Below the pieces are notes generated by a model. That model ran no database searches. It worked only from the letters and a program-made list of their open reading frames with translations, and had not been told where the DNA came from. The translations under genes were made by a program, and so were the position numbers. Shown piece by piece: positions 47,907 to 57,608 of a DNA stretch of 64,000 bases. Location of the stretch: the NCBI GenBank assembly GCA_010645155.1, contig CM021323.1:3112740-3176739 (forward strand), written 5' to 3'. Numbering within the stretch: the first letter of the stretch is position 1; every line of letters begins with the position of its first letter. Origin of the DNA: Tigriopus japonicus (taxonomy: Eukaryota > Arthropoda > Copepoda > Harpacticoida > Harpacticidae).

Positions 47907-50900
47907 TTAGACGCAAGGAATTTGCGTGTAATCTAGGTTGAACCCTGTTTTGCCTGTGCTTGCCGCCGTCAGAGATCGCAATCCCACCTCAAAAGGCGCT
48001 CCTGGACTTGCTGCAACATAAAAATAAGAACACTCAGATATAGAGGAAAGGGTAAGAGTAACTGCAAATTCATAGTGAATATTTACTAAGAGTATTAATT
48101 TGACAGTGCTTTACTAAACCATACTCTGGTACTTTTCTGCATTGTCAAATATGACAATTTATCACTTACTCCAGATGCGAGAAAAACCGGGATAAGCCAC
48201 AAAATATCAGCCTATGCAACTACGTTATACGCATTTGAAGTTTTGTGCCAATTCTTCTGCCCGACTGTGTTGGTCTCTTAAACACAATGGGCCAAAAATG
48301 AGTTATTCTCTTCAATTATAAATTCTACGGAACTCAAAATACGCCTTGAATTGTTTTTAAACGATTGTGGAATGAAACGATTTTGCTCGGCCTTAAATTG
48401 TGTGTTTATGGCCTATGCTACAGATTTATCAATGTTGAATTCTACAAGATTCAAGACCAAATACGAGAGCAAAAAGGAGTTGAAAAAAATGATGATAATA
48501 AAGAATGATAAGAGATTGTCCCTTCAATAATCAATTTGAACCTGATTGTCGGAAATTTGTTTAAATTCTTACAAATTTGTGCAGCTGAACTTGTAAACGT
48601 ATCCTCTGAATTCAAGAATCCACCGCAGAACGAAGCAAGGGTATCAGTAGGAAATGTGATATAATTGACATCCTGGCACGCAGTCTATTTAAAAAATTAA
48701 AAAAATGTGTATTAGTGAGGAAAAAATCCAAAAGCCCATTCGTACCTCTGCAGCCAAAGGCGATTCTGGACCGGATAGAAAAAAAGAATTAGGAGTGGCC
48801 ACTGAGGAGGCTCTGATTTCCAATCGGCAATATCCTGAAACGAACAATCAAACAAAGGTATCGAAACGGCAAGGACAGAAAAGAGTGTTGGAGGTTAGCC
48901 AAATTTTAAAGACACTCGAAAAAAACTCAAGGGGTCGGGAACCACTGCGCCCGGGCCCTAAAATGGGCCCGAGGCAAATTTTTGTGGGTCCCAAAGCAAA
49001 TTCTTTCTATTTCAGACAGTTCTTCTTTACACAGAGTGGGCCTAACGCCCAAACTGAACTCACTAAAATGGTTTCAATTGCAAACACTAAAAAGCTCTTC
49101 CTGCAGTAGTTTTTTGTAACAAGTTTTGCAACTTCAAAATTTCTTTTGGATTTTTTCTCTCTAGCTGAAGAGGTTGGAATCTACCTAAAAACGATGTTTT
49201 TTTTTCAATTTTGTAGTATTGGCGAGTTATATTGAGAACTCTTGGCGTGGAATATTCTGCAAAATTTGATTACAAGCAACACCTTTTGTTCTGAGAATTT
49301 GGGCCTCGCCGCAAATTCAGTTTCGTTTGTGGGTCTTCCTTATCTTTGACCTTTTTATTGTTACCACCCCCAACTGCTTTATGGGATTTCGTAGACATTT
49401 TTAGCTATGTTTAGCTAATAGGAACGATTTGGATAAGAGTGATTTGGAATTTCAAATAAAAGTTGAAAGATTTTTTTTGGTAAATGTCCTCCTGTACAAG
49501 TACTTTGTGTGCATCAATTAGGTTTATATTAGATAGTCAATCTAATAAGTTTATGGGAAAGTAGCTTTGCATGTAGACTTCACTTTTCAAAGGAAAATCA
49601 AAATTATTCCTTAAGGTTTGCTGCGTCAAAATATCCTCAATGTGTTTGTTGATTTCCATACCAAGATGATAATCCATTTCAAGTACCGTGAATAGTTTTG
49701 AAATGCCTGCGCTGCTAGAGATAAAGACCCTAGCAAGCGAAGCGAACAGTCGCGAAATCTGTGCAATGTGTTCCATTCTGAATTTCCATGATTGCAACCG
49801 ATGTTTAAGAAATATTGTCTGTTCTCCCCTAAATCATTTTTTGTTCTGGTTAAACGCCCAAGGACTTGCCATAGATTTCTTGACACTGGATGTCGGACGA
49901 CCGCTTGGTTGGTTGGAAAAACAGTACAATAAACCGGTTTGTGATCAATTCCCAGGAGACTGTTCAATGTACTAATTTACCAACCAAGCGGTCGGTCGTA
50001 CGACATCCAATAGTCAAGATATCTATGGACTTGCCAACTAACGTACCAAATTCTCGTCTGACGCAATGCCGATAGTTTTGGTTGGCCAAGATTTGACCAT
50101 TGGCAAAATTATACGATTGAAATGATCCACTTGGTCCAGTAAAGTATTGTGTACAACCCTCAGGAGCCCTGAAATAAAAGCTTTCAAATTAAAAGAACAC
50201 AAAAAGTATCTTTTTTATTAAAGTCCACGTTCCTCAATAAGTCCGACCGATGCAATCATTCAAAGAAAACTTTCAACATCTATTTAAAGCATGTTTTCAG
50301 TGAAATGATTTTCAATTTTTACCCTAAACTAACTAGTTCACCTCAAAAGTAGTGTCAACCATGTTTAGAATTTGAAATTGACCCCTCCACGACGTGTTGT
50401 AAATTCATTCGATGGACACGAATAACTTGTTTTGAGATTGGCGTGAAGATGTAATTTCATAATTCGAAGTTAGATTTCGATCTCTTGTAGGAAAAACCTG
50501 ACCTTTACGAAGGAGAAAAAGATATAGTGCCCCTTACTTGGCCACGTCGTCACAAGTAAAAAATGTTGCTTTAATGTCGTAAGTTCGACTTCCAGCATCG
50601 GTTCCTTTAACAATGGATAACGTTCCAGCCGTGGTTCCACTTGTTCCCGTCTCAAAATACACTGAAAAAAATGAAAAAAATCTGAAGTCTAAATATATCC
50701 AGCCTCCAGAAATAAACCCTTAAACCCAAATCTAGGCAATCGAATTTTCCTATTTTATGTACTTTAACAGTTTTGTCCATTGCCAAAAGAATCAATGATC
50801 TTTTTTCCTTGGCTTTTTACAAAAGATATCCTATTGGCATAAAAAATAGCATGTGAAAATTGCCATAAAGCTAAGAAAAATGGTTGTAAGTGCATATCTT

Positions 50901-53900
50901 CAACCCTGTATTTTCTTTGAAGAGCTGAAGGCTTTATCGCAAGCAAAACCAAAATTTGTCCATGTTATTTTCCATTGACCCCAAATTCTGTCGATGGTTA
51001 AAGCATTCAAGGATACTTAGGGAAAGATACTGTGTTTACATTCAAGGCATTGTTAAAGGAAACACTCGAGATTCAAGATACATATCCTTTATAACATAAA
51101 CTATTTTCACGTACTGTGTTGTCCTGTCAAAGTTCCGCAAACCGTTGGTGGGAAACCATTCGCAGTGGACGAAAAGGGACTTGTGACACTTATGGCATCC
51201 GCTGTCGTTCCGCAAACTCCTGCAACGAAAAAAAAAACAACGAACCTCCCATAACGTGGCAAAAGATGAATTTCCTTGAAAATGTGCATCAACTTACCAG
51301 TGGCACCTCCTTCAGAAGTCATTGACCGAAAGTCTAATCTGCAAACAAGGGGGAAAATAATTATTTTTTACGGTGCAACAAGTTCCAAAAATGTTCAGTA
51401 ACATGTACGAGCTTCAAAAACCAAGCCAAATAAGATCTTTCACCCCGTGGGCCAGGCCTGTGTCAAATAATTTTGAAATATTTCATGTTGCTTAAGGCTG
51501 GTCTACACATGAAACATTTTGGCTAGATTATTTGTCAAATATTCCGAAAATGTTTGGTGTTTGCCAAATGTTTCCTTTTTGTTGCTTCTACACGTGAACG
51601 TGCAGTTTGTCAAATATTTTTCCCCTTGGCCAAAGTGTTGCCCATTTTTTCAAATTGTTTCAAACTGGCACTGCCGAAAACTGTTTGAAAACCAGTCACC
51701 TTTAGCAGAGTCCCGTAATTTAGACAGTGAATTGTATACTGCCACATATTGTCACTTTTCAACGACTTTTTTTTTCAATCTTGCTTTCTGTCCAAAACTT
51801 TTTTCTTTCCTTCAGTGTCATTTAATTTGGCTGGAAGGTCTTACGCGTGAAGCCACGCTATGGACATTGACAATATCTACTGTCATTTTCAGTCATTTTC
51901 TTGTCCCCCCAACCATTTTAAGACCTCTACTCTCCATTGGCATTTGGTGTTGTCGAGTTGGGTTTGGGTGAACATTGGCAGTTATAACTGCCACTTGGCA
52001 ACGTTGCTACCTTGTAAACTCCTCCGAACCTGTCAGTTGACTAGTGATGGGTTTCGAACCGGGAGTGCTGCCATTTTTTACTCGGAAGTTTATCATTGTT
52101 GATTAGGGCAGGTTGTATTGAACGTTTTCAAAAAGACCTAAACAGGGACCAATTTGGCAACACTCGAACTAGTTCGATTTCGAGTTCCATCAGTAGCTTT
52201 ACTTTTGGATTTCGAGTTGGCAGTGCTGCCATATTTTATGACGTCTCTATTTGAGAAGATTAGTTGGGGGTCAACTTTTTGACCTTAAAATCCAAAGTGG
52301 CAAAACTCGGCCAAAAATCCAACTCGAAACCCATCAGTACAGTTGACTCATTTGAGACGTGACTAGTCTATAACACTGCCAACTGATTATTGATGACTTT
52401 TGATGTCGTACATTTCCGTGGATCCTTGCAATCTTTCACAAATGACGTTCAATTTTGGTGATCTTGATGCCAAAAGTTAGAGGATCATTGTTTTGTTCTT
52501 CAATCCATTAATTTGAAACTTTTTACTTAACAATAATCGTTTCGTGATTAGACACCCTGCATGCATCGATGTGTATTTCGATTGTCGACCAGAAAAAGTT
52601 AGCCAAAGGACAAATAATTTTTCAACATGTTCAAAGTCAGAAATATTTGACAAACAGAAAATAATATTTGCCATGAAGCTAATTTTGTCTTGGATTTGAC
52701 CAAATATTTGCCGTTTTGTTTCACGTGTAGACCAGCCTTTACGAAAAATACGTGTAATTGAATAACATTCACAAACATTTTCATTACGTTTTTTTCAATT
52801 TTGGGTCCATAAATTTCCTCACTGAATAATGTTGGAAAGACATACCTGTGGAATGCCTTTAAATCTCAGAGGCAAAAGGAATGGCGATTTTAGAGTAATT
52901 TTAAGGTTTGATCAATATTTTTTTTGTTTTTGATTAATTATTTTATAGCTATAAAAATCAGTAATCACGTAAAAAAATCAAAACGAACAATATTGTCATC
53001 TCACCATTACATTGCTAATAATCTAGTAAAGAGTACTAGATATTTCAGGAACCTGTTCAAAAAGGCAAAACAATAACTCCGACGAAGGGGTAATGAATTG
53101 GTATGCTCTTGATCCGTAAATTCACTTGTTGAACAATAAAGGTGTGATTTTTGAATTATAGTTACATATTTATTTTCACTCACCGAATCTGACAAAGATC
53201 TAAAATGGCAAAAATGATTCATGTAGTCTAAGGATCGACAAGTGATAACAAGAAAGACATTTCCACGTATACCTTGCTTGTGCGGACATTACAATCCAAA
53301 AATTGAAATCTACAATATTCATTGGTTTATAAAAATCACTTCCTGAAGGGTATGAGTGCATACCATTTAAAGTCAACTTATATTGAATTTGCCAATTGAG
53401 TTCTAATATTAAGGTTGCAATTCCGAAGTAATAGGAAAGTACTTTCGACAGCTAAAAATTACGGCAATGAGCACATTTGATCAAACTTTTTTCGAATCTC
53501 TTTGTCATGAAGAAGGCGAATCAAAATAGCTGAAAACTTACTGTCTCTAATCCGATTGAAATTATAAGTGCAGGTCTCGCTCACGGTTGTATCAGCAGCC
53601 GGATATCCGTTGTTCTAAAATGCAAAAAAGTATGAGTAGCAAAACTATGCAAGAAAAATTGCTTCAAAATGACTCAACCGCAGACACAGGCTTACCCGAA
53701 TGTAAGTGCAGTTCTAAAAAAAAATAAGGCAAATAAGGCATTAGAGGCCAGCTAGTTCTTCATATTTAAATCATTAGTGACTTACTTGTGAAATAGTTTG
53801 CTCATCTGAACAGGACCCCTTCACAACGAAAAGACAACACACTCCAAAACCTAAAATCAGAGAAGGTTTATCAAAATGTCGAATTCAGAAATTTAGTTTC

Positions 53901-55437
53901 TTTTTCTCTTTCACCCGCGGCACAATTTCCAGAGGCTGTTCCACCCTTGGAGGCACAGCCCGTGGAATCCAAACAAGTTCCACCCAAATTGCCAGCCCCA
54001 GTGGTTGTGCAAGGATCATTCTAAAAGAAACATGTGTTTGAATAATCAAGAACTTTTGCAACAAAAAAAAAAAAAATACTTACCTTGAAGGTGACAATGT
54101 TAAATATGCTGAACAACCCTAAAACCGATTTGAATTTGACAGTATTATTCTAAGGAAAAAGCTAAAGCAAATAAGGCTATTAGGGTCTGTCCTACTTTGC
54201 AATTTCCCGTGAAAAAAGCTTGAACAAATCTTAAAATCTCACTACCACTTTAAGAGGGCGCACTTTAATGCATCTACAGTAATTCAAAAAGCTCGAGTGC
54301 ACCAAAATCAAGTCAAATTTACGGGCCTTGGTTATAGTACACTCTAGGAACGTTGATTTGACTTGATTTTGGTATGCTCTAAAATATTGGGAATAAGACT
54401 GCTAATCTGAACTTCATATTCGACTTAAGGATACTCTACCACAAAAATCACGAGGATCCCGTCTGTTATATCGTAGTAATTCCCTTCTTTTGGGAATATG
54501 CAGTAAAATAACAATCAGCAAACTTACTTTTCTGGCGAGTGGTTATGCCTGTCTTATTCTGTGACAAAGATCCATCTTGAATAAATAGAGCCATAATCAG
54601 CCATAAATGGAACCAAGTAGCTGAAAAAGAAAAAGAAAGTATAATCTCATTGTCCACTAATAGCTAAAAAAAATCACAATTCAAGAACAAAGTTCATGAC
54701 AAAAACTTTCGTTTGTTTGATCTTGGAAATAAAAACATTATACGACGGAATCAAATAACTGGCTAGAGATATCTTGGACGATATTTTAATAAGGATGCTC
54801 AAAAATTTAAGGAAGCCAGAGTGGCCGTCCGTACTAATGCGTTCCTATAAGAGCCGAGTATAAGTGCTTCCCCAGACGGCGTAGGTTCGAATCCTGTTGG
54901 GGATCGAATTGAAGCTGTCGGGAGAAATCCTTCAATTTACAGGGAATCGCATTCCTTGTAGCGGTAGTAAAAAATCCGCAAAAAAAAAAAAATAAAAAAA
55001 TAAGTTATACATGTACGTAAGTTAGTTGGATTTTTGTTTAAGAAAATAAAGACAAGTACGGGAGACCCTTCGGCCCCACGGTTGTTGTACAAAGCCGCAA
55101 ACGCCAGAACATTGAACACATAAGAATATTGGTTTAGCAAAGAAAACTCATTTAAATCGATATTTTCCCTAAAATTGAGCTCGTTTGAATCGACATCCAA
55201 CTGTATGTGAGTTACACCAGGCCATGGTTCTTCATATCTTGGAATTGAATCAGAAATATGACAAAATTGGTGGCCTAAGTTCGCAATTGTAGCCATGCAA
55301 TAGAAGGATTGTTTTTGTCTTGACTTTTTCATCTCAGAGCGAAAATAGGCTTGTTCTAAACGGGTAACTCGAATATTTAAAGTCACGTAGAAATAAATTT
55401 TTGCAATGAACAATAAGAAAGGCTGATATTTACCCAT
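47907..55437 (-). CDS. CUB-family gene D, complete secreted protein (15 coding exons, 368 aa)
   Basis: Exons (high to low): 55437-55434 (ATGG), 54620-54528, 54118-54084, 54020-53915, 53850-53786, 53713-53696, 53614-53542, 53199-53184, 51338-51298, 51219-51115, 50661-50538, 50168-50047, 48834-48746, 48684-48573, 48010-47907. The total is 1107 nt including TAA, in frame throughout. The signal peptide is MATWFHLWLIMALFIQ. Then come FSIFNIVTF, the Cys-rich module to GNCAAGFGVCCLF, NCTYIR, NNGYPAADTTVSETCTYNF, NLCQIRLDF, CGTTADAISVTSPF, CGTLTGQH, a GCTQYFTGPSGSFQSY half and a C-terminal TQIPCV. Twelve of 15 exons before the last third have lengths identical to gene C; exons 11 and 13 differ by one and two codons. 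Introns contain the SINE (intron 1), the Harbinger-like element with its nested insertion (intron 8), and a hairpin repeat ending about 11 bp from the exon 12 donor. C and D are tail-to-tail paralogues. Confidence 0.9.
48938..49090. mobile_element. Degraded CAGGGGTCGG-family MITE fragment (gene D intron 12)
   Basis: GGGGTCGGGAACCACTGC followed by GGGCCC-rich sequence and GTGGGTCCCAAAG resembles the left half of the family; a right terminus was not found. Related shorter remnants are seen at 877-930 (AGGGGTAAGCAACCAG) and 42336-42400 (GGGCCGCGGCCCATG). Confidence 0.5.
49862..50035. repeat. Hairpin repeat beside gene D exon 12 donor
   Basis: CATAGATTTCTTGACACTGG ... GGACGACCGCTTGGTTGG is mirrored by CCAACCAAGCGGTCGGTCG ... 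ATATCTATGGAC with few mismatches, giving arms of about 55 bp around a 55-bp loop. The right end is only about 11 bp from the exon 12 splice donor at 50046. Confidence 0.65.
51495..52738. mobile_element. PIF/Harbinger-like element, copy 2, with a nested insertion (gene D intron 8)
   Basis: Same family as 7004-7941 but opposite orientation. It has the same TIRs and TTA at 51492-51494 and 52739-52741. It is 1244 bp long because a 298-bp element plus an 8-bp target duplication sits inside at 52042-52339; removing these leaves 938 bp, exactly the length of copy 1. It lies in the 1.8-kb intron between gene D exons 8 and 9. Confidence 0.82.
52042..52339. mobile_element. hAT-like MITE nested in the Harbinger-like element
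   Basis: Ends TAGTGATGGGTTTCGA and TCGAAACCCATCAGTA form a 16-bp terminal inverted repeat with one mismatch. A perfect 8-bp direct repeat CAGTTGAC flanks it (52034-52041 and 52340-52347), the hAT signature. It is noncoding. Confidence 0.85.
54282..54405. repeat. Related short foldback in gene D intron 2
   Basis: TAATTCAAAAAGCTCGAGTG and ACCAAAATCAAGTCAAATTT on the left, and TTTGACTTGATTTTGGTATGCTC on the right, match the arms of 32650-32848 with mismatches. The right outer arm is lost. Confidence 0.5.
54811..55001 (+). mobile_element. tRNA-derived SINE in gene D intron 1
   Basis: The head (54811-54900) resembles a type-II tRNA (Ser or Leu class) with a long variable arm: an A-box-like GTGGCCGTCCG at 54821 and a perfect B box GGTTCGAATCC at 54884-54894. 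The anticodon arm and acceptor pairing are degraded, so it is not a functional tRNA. A body of about 40 bp follows, then a LINE-A-like tail (54939-54979) and an A-rich end to about 55001. The pol III internal promoter is recognisable. No target duplication could be assigned confidently. Confidence 0.8.
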
Positions 55438-55472
55438 GTCGACAAGATGCTTTTGAGTTCAAAAGCGATCTA

Positions 55473-55479
55473 AGACTGA
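55473..55479 (-). promoter_or_regulatory. Possible initiator (TCAGTCT) of gene D
   Basis: On the minus strand TCAGTCT lies about 36 nt upstream of the ATGG coding exon. It fits the arthropod initiator consensus TCAGTY. No TATA box is evident. This is only a candidate, because such heptamers occur often by chance. Confidence 0.25.
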
Positions 55480-56222
55480 CAAGTGAGTTTTTCAAAATCG
55501 ACAAAGAGATGGAGTCGCCTTCAAAATTTGGATTGAATGACTGACTTTCCGGTAATGGGGAAATGAAGCCACCAAACACGGATGGCAAATTTATGCTGAC
55601 GTCAATTCCAACGTCGGCTTGACACGAGTTCAATCGCCGTCAGAACTGAGGCAGCAGAACAAAAAATCACGCTATCTTGTTTGTAGACGCGAAGCTTTAA
55701 TGAACGGCAATGATGCAGCGTTCGACCGTTGAAACAATTTTGACGTAATTGACTAGGCATTTGCTTAAAAGTGTTATGATTGATTTGCTGTTAATTCAGG
55801 GCTACTTTGAGCCAAAATTGATTGGGATAACTTGGATAACTTCTTTAACCATAGCACTGTACAGTCCAAAAATCTAAAGCCAAGAATGAAATCGACGACA
55901 ACACTTAATTGTGACTCGCTGAAGGTCTAGTGAAAGAAATCAATGCCAACCACGTAGGTAATACTTTTGTGAAATCTCCGGTTTGATTGCCAAACACTCA
56001 AAAGAAATTTAACCTAAAAACTCCCTCGACTTAGGCACTCACCCTGTTCTTGCACTTGCTTTGGACATTTTGGCATAGACCCCTGGAGAAGTCAACTCTT
56101 TCAGGACGAAACTTTTGTTACACACTGTACACGTGAAATATTTTTAAGGTAGAAAGGTACTATAGCACTGGTATTAAATACAACAAATTAAATATGTTAT
56201 ACTGCATGACCGTGACTATATC

Positions 56223-56814
56223 AAAGGTTAAATTTTTGGGTGCCACAACACCCAATTGGAATGAAAGGGTTAATGATATGTCTAATTTTGGTTTTTTTAT
56301 TATTTTGTGATGTTATCCAAGTGTATGAAAATCATTAAAAAACTGTGGCCGTTTAGATTCCAAAAAAAGAAGGCGTAGGTTTCACACAAACAGTATGAAT
56401 TTTTTTTATTTTTGATATATAGTCGCAAGTCAAAATGATAAAAATATAATTTAAAGCACACTTAAAATACATAGTTGTGAAAAATGCCTTATGAATCATG
56501 AAAAGGGCTTGTTGGTGCGTGTTCAATTCAAATTGTGTGAAACTCTGTAAGATTTTGAAAAATCGCTTTTGGTCCAAATTGAGGATGGTTCTTCGAGAAA
56601 AACCATACTCGCACGTCTGAAGACACGTTTGTTCAGTAGATTTCCTTAAATTTGAGTTTCCATACGGTGTTTTTTTCGCTTTTTGGGGGTAAAAAAATGG
56701 ACATTTTTGTCATACAAAATTTTCAGTTTTCATTTTCATCATACAAAATGTCGTAAATGTACTGTAAAGGGCAGTTCCAGACAATTGGGTGTTGTAACAC
56801 GCAAAATTTAAAGG
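56223..56814. repeat. Inverted-repeat pair with palindromic core GGGTG...CACCC
   Basis: GGTTAAATTTTTGGGTGCCA at 56226 and AACACGCAAAATTTAAAGG near 56795 are inverted, and the inner part CAACACCCAATTG / CAATTGGGTGTTG pairs. Both ends contain a short palindrome; a third, TTTGGGTGTTATAACACCC, is at 57126. Noncoding. Confidence 0.4.
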
Positions 56815-57608
56815 CTCACTGTACATAAACTATGATGTAAAAAGACTTAAAACTTCGCCCACACATGCAAGAACATGCTAGGTATTATAATATAAAAGGG
56901 CAACTTAATTTGTATTGTACAACTAATTTGACAACAGCTTTAGTACTTAGGAAATTAAAAGAATTACCTCCGGAATTCATCTTTACGTAACTTCGTTAAA
57001 TTTCGTTCAAATTTCAAACTTTTAAGACGAGAATGAAGATGTTTCTCTCATAATAAACTCTTTTAACTAAAAAACGTTAAAATTTCCCGGAGCGACAGAA
57101 AATCAATTTAAAACAAGAATAGCGTTTGGGTGTTATAACACCCATTTTTTTTTAATGGAAACTTTTATCTTGGCTCCAAATATTCACGCCAAAGATTGGA
57201 GCATAGACCACTGAATTCAGTTGCAGGTCTCTAAAATCAGACCGATATGACATTGCTTGATCTCGGTTTTGGCATCATGAAGAATGGGCATCAAAATTTC
57301 TATTAAGTCCGAATGTTTTGGACCAAAGTTTTCAGTCTTTTGTGGCAGTTGTTGTGTTCAAAATCTTGAATTTGTCGAACTCAATAAAAAGATCACCATT
57401 AGTGATCAACAGAAAGAACTTTCTATTATAGTATAGTATATTTAATCTTCAGGAACCAATTATGGTTATAATGAAGATATTGGTATTCGACAAGTTCAGA
57501 CCAGTCGTGTTGAAGTAGTATAAAGTCATAATAAAGATGAAATGATAAAAAGAAAGAAAGAAAAAAAAAAAAACAAGAAAAAGATGGGAACGAACAGAAC
57601 ATTGAACA

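Noticed and set aside
54815..54900. Functional tRNA-Ser/Leu gene
   Set aside because: B box is perfect but acceptor and anticodon stems do not pair and a LINE-like tail with poly(A) follows; it is a SINE head.
55438..55633. ORF reading into the gene D start (QADVGIDVSINLPSVFGG ...) as an N-terminal extension
   Set aside because: It is in a different frame from the ATGG start, and the ATGG|GT exon matches gene C exactly; it is more likely 5' UTR.
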